From assembly GCA_022316685.1 (NCBI GenBank), contig JAKJHU010000652.1:1-64000 (forward strand): 64,000 nt of DNA. Direction: 5' to 3'. Every line of letters starts with the position of its first letter. Positions within the stretch are counted from its first letter, which is position 1. A model generated the notes under the pieces. It made no database searches. It saw only the letters and a list, made by a program, of their open reading frames with translations, and was not told the DNA's origin. This stretch comes from Progne subis subis (lineage: Eukaryota > Chordata > Aves > Passeriformes > Hirundinidae). The position numbers and the translations under genes are program-made. Positions 11,552 through 23,640 of the stretch are shown piece by piece.

Positions 11552-12480
11552 AAACCACCCTTGCCGCAGTTGCAGGATGAGCCCTGGGCATCCTCCTCAG
11601 AAGGTCCAGCAGCCCAGGTCCCTCAGCTTCTCCTCACAGCCCCAAAGCCCATCCTGTCAGTCCTGCAGAGCCTCTGCAGCCCCTCCTCACTGCCCAGAAC
11701 AGGGAGCCCCACAGCCAGACACAGCAGCCCAGATGTGCCCCCCTGGCCTGTGGTGCCTCTGGCAAGGGAACAGCCCGAGGCACTGCAGGAGCCTGCAGAC
11801 AATTCCTGCAGCACTTGTAGGATGATCCTGCTCCCCAAGGGACGTTCCCATGGTGTGATGCTGTTTGCCCCCAGCCTGCCCACGGCCACCCTGGGGCTGC
11901 TCACGGGGCTTTTCTCTGCTGAGCATTGGCCTGGGCGTGTTCTGGAGAGAGCCTGGGCAAGGAGCCTGGAGCCCCCAGGCCCTGGCCTGAGGCGTCAGCG
12001 CTGCCCCAGCAGTGCCCATGGCCTGTCCCTGCTGCAGCCCCGGCACTGCCACCCCCAGCACTGTGCCCGGCCCCGAGAGCACTCAGGCCCTACAGCAGCA
12101 CCAGGGCCAGGAGGGCAGCGGGGCAGGGCACGGGAGCAGCACTGGCAACACCAAGTGCTGCTGCTGCTGGGCACAGCTGCTGTGCCAGCACTGATCTGCC
12201 CCAGCTCTGCACACAGACATTGCTGCTGCAGCTCCAGAGAAGGGAACAAAATGCGGATCTCCAGTAAAAACTCTGCTGGGAGATCCTTTTTAGTTCATTT
12301 AAGTCAACCCAGAGCGCAGTCCATCATTGACACTGTCTGTGGCCATAGTGAAGATGTAGGGAAATAAAGTTGCACAAACCATGATCCTTTTTTGTAGATA
12401 TTAGAAAAGTAAAATAAAGAAAGAGAACCTCCAAAAGGAAAAGACCAATGGATTTTATTACAAGTGATATGCAGAAATTA
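11552..12480. other. No gene seen; GC-rich block next to the OR pseudogene
   Basis: This GC-rich sequence is mirrored at 30,520-31,460. Part of it (11,600-11,760) resembles minus-strand CR1 3' sequence. The stretch 12,000-12,130 resembles 6,430-6,560. Open frames reach 268 codons on the plus strand but have no domain and are interrupted in the mirrored copy. Confidence 0.5.
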
Positions 12481-12489
12481 AACAGCAAT

Positions 12490-13419
12490 CTAATGTTTCT
12501 GAAATTGTCCATGACCAGACTCCACACTGCAGCCTTGAGCTCCTGGTTCCTCAGGCTGTAGATGAGGGGGTTCAGGGCTGGAGGCACCACTGAGTACAGA
12601 ACTGACAGGACAGATCCAGGGATGGGGAGGAGATAGAGGGGGGCTTCAGGTAGGCAAATGTGCCAGTGCTGAGAAACAGGGAGACCACGGCCAGGTGAGG
12701 GAGGCAGGTGGAAAAGGCTTTGTGCCTTCCCTGCTCAGAAGGGATCCTTAGAACCACCCTGAAGATCTGCACATATGAGAAAACTATGAACAGAAAACAG
12801 CAAAAAAATAAACAGATGGAAAACAAAAGAAGACCAAGTTCCCTGAGGTAGGATTTGTAGCAAGCGAGCGTGAGGATGTGTGGGATTTCACAGAAGAACT
12901 GGCCCAGGGCATTGCCCTTACACAGGGGCAGGGAAAATGTATTGGCTGTGTACAGCAGAGCATTGAGAAAGGCACTGGCCCAGGCAGCTGCTGCCATGTG
13001 GGCACAAGCTCTGCTGCCCAGGAGGGTCCCGTAGTGCAGGGGTTTGCAGATGGACACGTAGCGGTCGTAGCACATGATAGTCAGGAGGAAATACTCTGAT
13101 GTGAGGAAGAAAAAACTAAAAATACCTGTGCAGCACATCCTTCATAGGAGATGGTCCTGGTGTCCCAGAGGGAATTGTGCATGGCTTTGGGGACAGTGGT
13201 GAGGATGGAGCCCAGGTCGGTGAGGGCCAGGTTGAGCAGGAAGAAGAACATGGGCGTGTGCAGGAGGTGGCCGCAGGCTACGGCGCTGATGATGAGGCCG
13301 TTGGCCAGGAGGGCAGCCAGGGAGATGCCCAGGAAGAGGCAGAAGTGCAGGAGCTGCAGCTGCCGCGTGTGTGCCAATGGCAGCAGGAGGAAGTGGCTGA
13401 TGGAGCTGCTGTTGGACAT
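12490..13419 (-). pseudogene. Olfactory receptor pseudogene, OR14-type (left arm)
   Basis: This is a single-exon class A GPCR for odorants, of the type greatly expanded in birds. The start ATG is at 13,417-13,419, with a splice-acceptor-like CTGCAG upstream as in intact OR genes. Visible in order are TM1, the TM2 motif LHTPMFFFLL (family PMYFFL), the TM3 motif MCYDRYVSICKPL, the TM6-start motif KAFSTCLPHL and the TM7 motif NPLIYSLRN. The frame changes near 13,115 (end of TM2/loop), near 12,615 (before TM7) and near 12,515 (C-tail). The ancestral stop would be at 12,490-12,492. Length, about 310 codons, is normal for the family. A functional gene is possible only if the indels are consensus errors. 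Confidence 0.88.
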
Positions 13420-16310
13420 TTGCTGTCTCTGGAAATCCCAACCTGCAGACACAGGAAAAAGACAGTGCCATTTTAGGGGAGAATTAGCATAGAAGAGACA
13501 AAGCCCTTTCTCATAGACCATTTCCTGTCACTAAACACCTCCCCGTTGTCTGTGTCATGGAGACTTTCCTTCACCTTGGCTGCTGTATCCCTGCTGCCAG
13601 ATGCTCAGGAATGAGCCACACCTGGTCCTGCAGGACACCAGGGAGTCAGCCCTAACCCCCAGTCAGTGCAGGGGAACAGTGAGGGCAGGGGCCAGTCCTG
13701 GTGATTGAACTTGAATGAAGAATCTCCTCCTAAGGCACCGGAGCTGCCACAGTGAAGGGATGGTGATTGCAGGAGGCAGAACAAGAGATTCTGCTGCACC
13801 TGGGAGAACAGAGAGTCCAGTGAGGCAGGAGGATTGTCTGAGCCTTAGTGCAGACTGAGGGAGCTGCTCTGTCCCTCTCTCCTGTTCCCAGCTGCTGGAC
13901 TTGCACCTTTCTGAGCTCCACTCCTGTGTTACCCTGGAAAGCCAGGAGACACTGCTGAGAGCAGAGGGATCCCTGGCACACAAAGTGGCTCCTGCCTTTC
14001 CCAAAGTCAGAAGAGTCGGCTCATTCCCAGCCTGCCCTGCCCAGAGCTCCCCAGGGCAGAGGGAGCTGGGACACCCCATTGCTGTGCTCAGCCTGCACAG
14101 GAGGAGCCCAAGGGCTGGGCCTGAGCCTGCAGCTGGAACTGCCATTCCCAGAGAGCCGTCAGCAATGCCAGGAGCACCTGGGCAAGGCAAGGAGAGAGAG
14201 AGCTGGGCCCTGAGGAAAAGCCTTTCCCTGCCCAGCCCTGCACAGCCCCTGGCAGGCAGCAGCAGTGCAGGACAGTGGCCCTCAGGCCCTGGTCAGCAGG
14301 GAATGGGCACATGGCAGGAGAGATGCCCTTCATCTCTGGGGCTGCTCTGCCGGCCCAGGAGGGGACTGAGGGCCCCGAGCCCCCGGGCTGAGGGCTGTGC
14401 TGGCTGCGAGGGGACACAAGAGCTGTGCTGCTCAGGGCAGTGTGTGCCCTGCAGGGCAGGGCCGGCAGGTGCCACATCTCCCCTGCAGCAGGGCTTCCCT
14501 CAGCACTGCCTCCCTCCCTCCCTGCCCACGCCTCTGCTGCTGGAGCTGTCCCAGCCCGAGCTGTTCCTGTGGCCCCGGGCTCCTTCCCTGCCAGTGCTGC
14601 CAGAGCCCAGCCCAGCCCCTGGGCCAGCTCTGCCCTGCAGCTGCTCGGGGCTGCAGGGATTAAAGAACAGCTCCCCCAGGCCTGGGCACCATGGAAAGGG
14701 GATGCTGCATGGATCTGGAGGCTGGGGAGCTGGAGGTACATGCTGAGGTTCCCAGGAAAATTGTGTCATGTTTTAAGAGCCTCAGTCCCTGTTCTGCCCT
14801 GCACAGCTGAGTTTCCATTGCCACCAAGCTGAGCCAGGGGAAAGTGGGAGCACAGATTCAGGAAAGAAGAGACTCAAGCGAGAAACTCATGCCCTGAATG
14901 AGCTCATGAAAAATCCCCTCAGAAATGACCTGGGCATGAGCTGGAGCTCTGAGCTGCCCTGGCCTACACAGCACCCTCTCCACAGCAGCAGGACCTGCCC
15001 TGGCAGGAGTCACTCCTGGCACCCACAGCTCCCCTCCACCATCCATGGGAGCTCCCAGGCAGGCTGAGAGCTGCCCCTGGCAGGTGGCAGATGCCCTGGC
15101 CTGGCCAAGAGCCCTCAGGGCTGCAGGAGCTGCTCTGCACGACAGCCCTGGGCACCCCTGGCTGCAGCCCCAGCTTCAGCCCCTGCAGCCGTCCCTGGCA
15201 GCAGGAGCCGTCCTGCCCTGTCCCTCTGACGGTGCCCAGGGCAGCCCCGCTCTGGAGCACATCCTCCCCCAAAGCAGAAAGGGCAGCAGAGCCATCCTTA
15301 CAGTCATGTCAGTCCTGTCCTGGGTCAGCTTGAGGAGATCCCTGCAGCCAGAGACTGACTGTGTCAGGAGTGGTGATGATTTCTCCATGAATGAGCTCAG
15401 AATTTTCAAAACTTTTGAAGATTTATCGGTGAATATTCTCAGAATTATCCTTCATGTTGCTTTAGCTCTGTCTGCTTCACTCCTGTTAGGTACCTGCAGG
15501 TAGTGCCCTCAGCCCTGCTGGGCTGGGAGAGGAGCTCAGGAGAAATGTCTTTTTGAAGCTTTCCTTGATTGCATGAGCTGCCTCTGTGCCAGGAGTTCGG
15601 TCCAGCTCAGCAGCACAGGCACAGCACAAGGACTTTAATTAGTTTCTTGGGGCTTTTGATGTTTACATCAGGCTCAGTCCCTGAAAGTGTTCAAACAACT
15701 TTTCAAGAACTCCAAATAATAATGAAACACTGAAGTTTCTCCAAGTTAAATGGGTCCCATTGAGGGACACAACTGAGGAAAATTTCCCCAGGTTCCAGTT
15801 GGAGCAGAACACTGCAGGCAGTGATGACAGGTGGGGACAAACAAGGCAAAGGTGTCTCTGATGCTCAGCAAACCTGCATGTGTTTCAGGAATGCAAAGGG
15901 CCAAGGCCTGAGCCCCAGCCCCTGCCAAGGCAGATCCTGTCCCTCCCTCAGTGCTCAGGGCTCTTCCCGGGACACTGGGATGTGGGGATGTGCAATGCCA
16001 AGGGCAGCACCATGGGGCGGCCCCTGCCAGGCTGCTGAGCAGGGACAAGGAGGCAATGAGGCCCCAGGCCTGCCAGGGTCACTTGTCTCCTGCTCATGGC
16101 TCAGGCCCAGGGCCAGCAGCCATGGCCCAAGTGCTGCAGGAGTTGGCTGTGTCAGGGCCTTTCAGCTGCTGCCCATCCCTGTGCCCTCTCCAGCCCAGGC
16201 TGTCCTACGGTGTCCATGCCCTGCGCCTCTGTCCCTGCAGGCTGTCGTCATCCCCCGGCTGCCCCACCTGCTGGCCCCTTCCTTTGCTGACAGCTCTGCG
16301 TCCTGCCTGC
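13420..16310. other. OR upstream region; GC-rich, no gene seen
   Basis: Relative to the minus-strand OR this is the 5' side, where a non-coding exon would be expected. An acceptor-like pyrimidine tract with CAG lies just before the start codon. The rest is GC-rich with frames open on both strands up to about 280 codons (13,901-14,746), which are broken in the mirrored arm and carry no domain. I do not call a gene. Confidence 0.5.
15750..16310 (+). repeat. Three-copy segment, copy 1
   Basis: This roughly 560-base segment occurs here, again in direct orientation at 20,020-20,600, and inverted at 26,660-27,230. The inner ends differ: copies 2 and 3 share a further AAAGCC-TTGGGCTTGATACC extension that copy 1 lacks. 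Confidence 0.85.
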
Positions 16311-16569
16311 CTGTGCCTGAGCACACAAAGCCTTGGGCTGCTCCAGACTCCTTCTCGGGGATGTGTTGCACCACAGCCCAGCCCTGGGACAGAAATTCCT
16401 TTCTATCTGTTCCCAGCCTGGGCATCCCCAGTTGCCCTTTGCATTAATTTTTTTTTTTTCTGCTTTTTCTCTACTATTTCAAAAGGATCCACTATCTTTG
16501 AAACCACCCTTCAATCCCACCCAGGGTTCTCCCTGCTGTCCTCAGTCTGCCTCCACTGAGCAAAGAATT

Positions 16570-17285
16570 TTAGGCCACGAACACATGGACAAGAATCATG
16601 GTTCTTTTCTATAGGAAGGAAGCCACAGAACTCCAGGGTTTGAAGGCAGATTGGAGGCACTCACTAGAGGCCAAGGCAAGGCCCAAGCTGTCTGTCCTTA
16701 CAGCTTTTGTCTGAAAGGAACCCTTGGGTACATGGGGAATTCTGGAGGGGGAATTCCATTTCAGCTGTGGGTGTCTGGACCAGAATGACAGTTCTTCTCC
16801 ACAGGAAGGGAAGGGCAGAGACCCAGTGTTTCATAGACAGATGAGAGCTGGCTCTCAGGAAGCCACGGGAACCTAGAGAATTCTGTCAGCTTTTTTCTGG
16901 AAGCTATCCTTGGATTAAGGAATTTTGAGGCAGATTCCCAGCTTTGGCCATACATGCCTGGACTTGAAAGATGTTTTTTCCATGGGAAGAGAAGCATGGT
17001 CCCCTAGTATTTTGAAGGCAGATGAGGGGTGGGCCCCAAGAGGCCAAGGCCAGCCAGAGCTGTCTGTCCTGGCAGGTTTCAAATGGGAACAATCCTTGGA
17101 TATAATCAAATTTGGAGGTAGAATCATAACTTTGGCCATGGGCACCTAGAGGAGAAGGACAGTTCTTTTCCACAGGAAGGAAAGCATGGAACTCTAGGGC
17201 TTCAGAGACAGATGAGAACAGCCCTCAACATGCCAAGTTCAGTTGGACCAGTCAGGCAGCCCCCAGAAGGCCAAGCCAAGCAGAC
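16570..17285 (+). repeat. About 185-bp tandem array (about 4 units)
   Basis: Units recur at about 16,614, 16,803, 16,981 and 17,173 (spacing 178-192 bases). Each contains a CACAGGAAGG-type phrase, a CAGATGAGAGC-type phrase and a CTGTCTGTCCT-type phrase. Divergence between units is high. The same family lies in opposite orientation at 22,085-22,925 and 23,345-23,640. I do not recognise it as a named satellite. Confidence 0.75.
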
Positions 17286-17329
17286 CTATTCTGTGTTGGG
17301 CCCTGCAGCATCACAATTGTCCATTGGTT

Positions 17330-18447
17330 CCATGAAGCCCCGTAGTATCAGAACAGATCTTTGTTTCCATGAGGCCCAGAAATATCACAGTGATCTCCTT
17401 GGATCCACAGTGTCACAATGGCCCCTTAATCCATGAGACCTGGCAGTGTCACAATGGTTGCCTTGGTTCTATGAGGACCTGTGATGACACAATGGCCCCT
17501 TGGTTCCATGGGGACTCAGAGTTCCAGAATGGTCTCATTGCTCCCATGAGGCCCTGCAGAGTCACAATGGTCTCCTGGGTTCCACAACATCCTGCAGAGC
17601 CCCTGGATTCAATGAGGTGTCAAAGTACCATAATAGTCACCAGGATTCCATCAGGCCTTACAGTGTCACAGGGGCACCTTGGATCCCTGAGGCCCTGAAG
17701 TATGGAATGGCCCCTTGATTCCATTGGGCCCCTCACTGTTACATGAGTTCTTAGTTCCATGGAGCCCTGTAGTGTCACAATGGTCTCCTTGGTTACATGG
17801 TGACACACAGTGTCACAATGGTCTCCTGGGTTCTACAAGGCCCCAGAGTGTCACAATGGCCCCCTTGCTGCCACGAGGCCCTGCAATGTCACAATGGTCT
17901 CGTTGGTTCCACGATGCGCCGTTGTGTAACAGTGGCACCCTTGGTTCCACAGAGTCAGAATGTCCCCATGGTCTCATGGATCCCCACAGTGTCACTATGA
18001 TCCCCTTGATTCCATGAGGCCCTGCTGTGCTACAATGACCCCTTGGTTATAAAAGGCCCTGCAGTGTCATAATTGCCACTTGGTTCCAATGGGTACTGAA
18101 GTGACCTAATGGTCTCCATGCTTCCATGAGGCTCCACAATGTCACAACGGACTTTTGGTTCCATGAGCTTTCGTACTGCCAGCAACAGTCTCCTTGGTTC
18201 CACAGTGTCACCATGGACCCTTTGTTTCATGAGGTTCAGTGCTGTAACATGGACACCATGATCCCATGAGGTTCTGCAGTGTCACAATGGACTCCTTGGT
18301 TCTGCAGCCCTGCTGTGTCACCATGGACCCGTAGTTCCATGAGGTTCCGTAGTGTCACCATGGTCCCTTTGGTTCCACAAGGCCTTGCTGTGCCACAATG
18401 GCCCCTTGGTTCCATGAGGTTCTGTACGGTACACAGAATCTCCTGGG
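17330..18447 (+). repeat. About 42-bp degenerate tandem array, plus orientation
   Basis: The core reads roughly TGTCACAATGGTCTCCTTGG followed by TTCCATGAGGCCCTGCAG, repeated some 25 times with frequent substitutions and small indels. The period is about 42 bases (14 codons), which explains the repetitive open frames in all phases. The array ends at the start of an LTR at 18,448. Confidence 0.85.
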
Positions 18448-18887
18448 TGTGGGAGGACAGATTGTAAAGAGAATAGAGATAGTGCTGAAGGCAATCTCGC
18501 CCCTGATAAATTGCAGCTGTACTAATTCCCAAGAGTGGAACAGCCTTGCCCTTAATAGATCCCAGCTATGTCCAATGAGAGTGAGTGTTATAACACAGTG
18601 GGTGAGCTGGGCAAGAGTCAGATGGAGTCTGCAGGCTGTGCTGTGAGGAAGGAAGGGTCAAATAGGTGTGTGAGGGACAGAGAGGGTCTGGTGCTCATGC
18701 AAGGGGACAGGAAAGAGTTAGCCAGTCCTGCAGGGGCAAGAGAGAAGGAACCGGAAGGCTGCGTATAGCTTCCTGTAGGTAGGCTACAGAGAGAAAAGTA
18801 TAAGAGGCTTTCGTTAATAAGAGACTGACACCTGTGTCAGTTGTGACTCCACTGTCAACTGATGCCCCCTATGAGGACTGGCCAACA
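18448..18887 (+). mobile_element. Retroviral LTR linked to a tRNA-Trp-type primer site
   Basis: The LTR begins TGTGGGAGG and ends CCAACA. It has a TATA-like AGTATAAGAGG near 18,798 and an AATAAG near 18,815 rather than a perfect AATAAA. It is followed six bases later by a primer binding site and leader, so it is a 5' LTR on the plus strand. The insertion sits directly at the end of the 42-bp array. The matching 3' LTR is not seen. Confidence 0.6.
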
Positions 18888-18892
18888 ATGAA

Positions 18893-18910
18893 TGGTGACC
18901 CTGACATGAT
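18893..18910 (+). other. Retroviral primer binding site, tRNA-Trp type
   Basis: The 18 bases TGGTGACCCTGACATGAT match the tRNA-Trp-complementary site of alpharetroviruses except at two positions, both CpG-to-TpG/CpA changes. It lies just downstream of the LTR end, where a primer site should be. Confidence 0.65.
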
Positions 18911-19800
18911 CCTGGCAGATGACTACAGACCAGTGAGATGGTGGAGCCCAGCTGAACTGAGCCAGGTGAGTAAAGAGCATGAAGATCAGAGCAGGTGAAG
19001 AGAGTCTTGAGAGCAAAATAGGGAGACATGAGAACCTAAAAATCCAGATGAATTGCAGGCAGGTGGACCTGAGAGCTTGAAAGCAATGTAGGCAGAACTG
19101 AAAGCCCAAGAGTCTGAATAACTTATGAGACACTGGCCCCAAGGTATGGCTGCAGTTTGTGGGATCCTGGGGTGGCACCTGCCAGTGTTCACAGCAGCAA
19201 TGCATAGCTAGAAGTGGCAGCAGAGCTTTGAGAAGGTGGAGTGAGAGCTGCACAAAAAAAAATGTAAGACAAGCTTGGAGTGACCAACTAACAGAAAAAA
19301 GAAAAAAAAAAAAAAAAAAAAGGAGGTGACCGAACTCAAAGAGAAGTAACGTCATGAAAATGAGTTTAGAACTGTACGAGGGAAAGTGTTGAAAAGAACT
19401 GTACAAGAAGGAGAGTAACAGCAAGAAGATATGTTGCTTCAGCTGACAGAAAAGCTAAAATCGCAGAAGACAAAAGCAACAAAAACTGAGCAAGAGAATT
19501 TTCTAAAGCAGCAGTGGGAGCTAGAGACAGATTAGTTTTTTTATTCAGTTCAATGTGTTTATTTGCTGGTGAAACATACATATTGTATTCAAAAGTTAAG
19601 ATTCCCTAGGCATATATATATGTAGGCATAGGGACAAAAGCTAATATTCCATGTAAGAGAATGATGTTCTATGCTGTTAAAAACAAAATACACCAAAATA
19701 AACAAAGAAGAGAGAGTTAAAAATTACAGAGAAAGAAACTGAAAAGGTAGTTCTGCCACTGTAAACTTTCACTCTGTGTCTACATTTCAAATCACACAGC
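18911..19800 (+). mobile_element. Retroviral leader/internal fragment, non-coding
   Basis: Sequence continues downstream of the primer site with a strong splice-donor-like CAGGTGAGTAAAG near 18,965, then purine-rich sequence and an A-rich run at 19,294-19,321. No gag-like frame survives. The fragment merges into unrelated duplicated sequence near 19,800, so the rest of the provirus is absent. Confidence 0.45.
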
Positions 19801-19979
19801 TGCCCCATCTGAAGAAGAATTTCTCCTCAGGAGAAATGTATTTTTGAAACTATTCTTGGTTTCCAGGAGCCCAGCCCAGCTCAGCAGCACAGACACAGCA
19901 CAAAACCTTTAATGAGCCTCTCATGGATTTAGTGTTGTTTACATTCAATTTCGTCCCTGAGAGTATGTTCAAAAAATTT

Positions 19980-21545
19980 CTCAAGAAATCAAAGTTAAAT
20001 TAAAACATTGAAGTTTCCTAAAGTTTTAATGGGTCCCACAGAGCAACCCAACTGAGGAAAGTTTCCCCAAGTTCCAGTTAGAGCAGAACTACAGGCAGTG
20101 AGGTAGGGACAAACAAGGCAAAGGTGTCTCTGATGCTCAGCAAACTGCATGTGTTTCAGGAATGCAAAGGGCCAAGGCCTGAGCCCCAGCCCCTGCCAAG
20201 GCAGATGCTGTCCCTCCCTCAGTGCTCAGGGCTCTTCCCAGGACACTGGGATGTGGGGATGTGCAATGCCAAGGGCAGCACCATGGGGCGGCCCCTGCCA
20301 GGCTGCTGAGCAGGGGACAAGGAGGCAATGAGGCCCCAGGCCTGCCAGGGTCACTTGTCTCCTGCTCCATGGCTCAGGCCCAGGGCCAGCAGCCATGGCC
20401 AAGTGCTGCAGGAGTTGGCTGTGTCAGGGCCTTTCAGCTGCTGCCCATCCCTGTGCCCTGTCCAGCCCAGGCTGTCCTACGGTGTCCATGCCCTGCGCCT
20501 CTGTCCCTGCAGGCTGTCGTCATCCCCCGGCTGCCCCACCTCGCTGGCCCCTTCCTTTGCTGACAGCTCTGCGTCCTGCCCGCCTCTGCCTGGACACACA
20601 AAGCCTTGGGCTTGATACCCAAAGGGTTCATATCATTTTTTCCCTGCCTTTGGACTTTTAGCCCAGGAAAAAGGCATGCAGGGCCTGCTTTCTCAGCAAG
20701 GATGGTTTAAAGACAAGACGACATGTGCTCAAGAGTGCAGTGAATGGGTAAAACAAGGACTGAATCTGGGAATTAGGCATTAGTTTTATGGAAATGGCTA
20801 CATTGAAATACACATCTAGTGACTGTATATAAGCAACACACTGGTAGAATTCCATGTCCATGTAAGGTTAGCAGTTATCCCTCACTAGACCTCCAGGTTG
20901 AATAAATTATACCCTCTTAAACAGCAAATTAATGTTAAGGAGTCTTATTCCAGTATTTTGGAGATTTGGCGATGACAGGGCCTGCACCAAACCAAGGAGG
21001 TCTACTAGGACACTGTGGAAACTCATGAAACAAAGGGTCCATTTTAACACAGAAGACCCGCATGGAACCAAATCCATTTTGGCACATTGGAACCACATTG
21101 AAGCAGTGGTCCATTGTGATACTGTGGCTCCGAGGAGACCCTTGTGACACGGAGAAACCTCTTGGAACCAAGGAGCCATTTCTGAAACAGCAAGGCCTCG
21201 TGGAACCATGGGTCTATTGTGACACTGCAGATCCTCACAGAACCAAGGTGATCATATTATAGTACAGAACCTCCTGGAACAAATGGTGCATTGTTAAACT
21301 GTGTGGCCTCATGGAACCATGAGCCATTGTGGCACAGCGTGGCCACATGGAGCCAAGGGGCCATTGTGACACTGAGGATCCAAGGAGACCTTTTGTGACA
21401 CTGAGGAACCTCATGGAACCAAGAGTCCAATATTACACTGTGGGGCCCTGTGGAACCAAGGGGGACCACAGTGACATTGTGGGGCCTCATAGAACAATGG
21501 AGACTCTTCTGACACTTTGGGACCCACTGGAACCAATGGGCCATT
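19980..21545 (+). repeat. Older inverted repeat, left copy
   Basis: Read on the other strand, this matches about 25,690-27,300. Shared parts are the three-copy segment, an AT-rich link (20,640-20,900 against 26,380-26,640, visibly diverged) and the beginning of a 42-bp array. It is nested inside the spacer of, and partly overlaps, the larger inverted duplication. Confidence 0.75.
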
Positions 21546-22070
21546 ATAGCATGGCAGGCCTCATGGAATCAAGGGGGCTCAGTGAACACTGTGGGTGTCC
21601 ATGGGATGAAGGGTCCATTCTGACACTGTGGAACCAAGAATACCATTGTGACACCATGGGGCATCACAGAACCAAATGTCCATTGTGACACAGCAGGGCC
21701 TCATCAAACCAATTGAGGCCATTTGTACACCTTGAGGCCCTGTGAAATCAAAAGGCCATTGTGGCATTTCAGAGCTTTATAGAGGAGCCAAGGGGTCCAT
21801 AGTGACACTGTGGAGCTCAATGAAACCAATGGTCTGTTGTGACAATGCAAGGCCTCATGGAATCATGGAGACTCTATGACACTAAAGGCCTCATTGAACA
21901 AATTGTGCCATTGTGACACTTAGGCCCCATGGAAACAAGGGGCCAGCGTGACACATCTGGGCCTCATGGAACCAGGGAGCCAACATGACATTACCATTGT
22001 GGCACTGCAGGGCCCCATGAAAAGAGGAGGCAACTATTACACTGTGGGGCCCTGTGGATCCAAGGGAACA
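20950..22070 (-). repeat. About 42-bp degenerate tandem array, minus orientation
   Basis: Same family as 17,330-18,447 but inverted: the plus strand reads phrases such as GGAACCAAGGGGCCATTGTG. Roughly 25 irregular units are present. Open frames here are products of the 14-codon period. Confidence 0.85.
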
Positions 22071-22084
22071 GGTAACAGGTCTGT

Positions 22085-22925
22085 TTGGCTTGGCCTGACT
22101 TCTCCAACTGATGTGAGCATGACAAGAGTCTCTTATCATGTACTCCTGAACACTGGGGCTCTGGGATTTCCTTCAAGTGGAAAAGAACTGCCCCTTCTCG
22201 TTCAAGCATCCATGGCCAAATGGATTTCCCCCTCCAAATTTCCCACTATCTAGGGATTGCTCCCACGCAAAAGCTACCATTACCAACAAGTCTGGCTGAC
22301 CTTGTCTCCTGAGAGCTGGCTCTCACCTGCCTTCAAACACTGAGGCTCTGTGCTTTCCTTATGGAAAAGAACTGTTCCCCTGGCACAGGACCCCATGGCC
22401 AAAACGGTACTTCTCCAAATTCCTATATGCAAGGATTTCTCCCAGACAAATGCTGCCAGCACGGACAACTATGGCTGGCCTTGGCCTCCAATGGTTGCCT
22501 CTAAACTCCCGTGAAACACTGGGGCTCTGCCCTTTCCTTCCTATGGAAAAGAACAATCATTCTTCTCCAGATGCCCTGACAGACATTGAGATTCCACCTC
22601 CTAAAGTCCTCTAGCCAAAGATTTTCCCTAGATGAAAGCTGCCATTACAGACAGGTCTGCCTGGCATTGGCCTCCTGAGGGCCAGCTCTCTGATGCCTTC
22701 CAAAAACTAGGGCTCCCTACTTTCCTTTTCTGTGGAAAACAACTGACCTTCTAATCAGGCAAAAAAGGGCTGAAACTGGGATTCAACATTCAAAATTTAA
22801 AATATGCAAGAGTGCTCTCATACAAAACCTGCCAGCACTGACAGGTGTGCCTGGCCTTGGCCTCTAGCGACTGCAAGTTCGTCAGCCTCTGAAATGCTGG
22901 GGCTCTGTGGTTCCCTTCCTGTGGA
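22085..22925 (-). repeat. About 185-bp tandem array, minus orientation
   Basis: Units are spaced at about 22,150, 22,336, 22,517, 22,707 and 22,890, each starting with an ACACTGGGGCTCTG-type phrase and a following GGAAAAGAACTG phrase. It is the inverted counterpart of 16,570-17,285. Confidence 0.75.
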
Positions 22926-23640
22926 GACCATGGTGACAATGTGGGGCCCCAGAGAACCACAGAGACCAGTGTGACACTTTGAGGCCTTCTGAAATGAAAG
23001 GGCCATGGTGACATGGCAGGGACCTCATGGAAACAAGGGGCCATTGTGACACTGAGAGAAATTCATGGAACCAAGGGTATCATGGTGGCACTGTTGGGCC
23101 ACGTGGTCCCAAGGGCCTCGTGGAATTAAAGGGCCATTGTGATCCTGCAGGGCACCGTGGATACACGGAGACCATTGTGGCATTGCAAAGCTCCATGGAA
23201 TCATGGAGACCATGGTGACACCAAAGGGCCCCACAGAACCAAAGGGCCATTGTGACCCTGCTGGGCTCATGGAAGCAAGGGGCCATTGTGACACCTCAGA
23301 AACAAAGGAGAACATTGTGACACTACAGGGCCTCATGGACCAAGGGGAGATGGAACAGATCTGTGTAGTTTGGCCTCCCAGGGGCCAGCTGACAGGTCCA
23401 GCTGATCTTGGAATGATGAGGGCTGCCTCTCATCAGCTAGAGCAATGGTGTCTCATGCTGTTCTTCCTGTGGAAGAGAACCATCTATCTTTCAAGGTGCC
23501 CATGGCCAAAACTGATACTCTCTCCCCCTGAAAAAATCCTTGCAAGGATTGTGCAAGGATTGTCCCAGACACAATCAGCAAGGACAGCAAGCTCTGGCTG
23601 GCCTTAGCCTCTGGTGGTCACCTCTCATCTCAAGGAAGCC
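22926..23640 (-). repeat. 42-bp array followed by 185-bp unit, minus orientation
   Basis: From 22,926 to about 23,345 the 42-bp family resumes (about ten units). From 23,345 to 23,640 there is one or two further 185-bp-family units. The alternation of the two families in one orientation suggests they once formed a higher-order repeat. Confidence 0.7.

Larger units (their letters stand above)
9745..16310. repeat. Left arm of large inverted duplication
   Basis: Read on the opposite strand, this arm matches 26,640-33,258. From the outside in, both arms hold a CR1 element, a GC-rich block, a broken OR14-type gene, a second GC-rich block and a segment ending near the AGCACACAAAGCCTTGGGCT region. 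The OR and inner blocks look much more similar to each other than the CR1 portions do. About 10 kb of unlike sequence separates the arms. Confidence 0.88.

Noticed and set aside
13901..14746. 281-codon plus-strand frame in the left arm (and 298 codons at 28,372-29,268 in the right arm)
   Set aside because: GC-rich, overlapping open frames on the opposite strand, not preserved between the mirrored copies, no domain.
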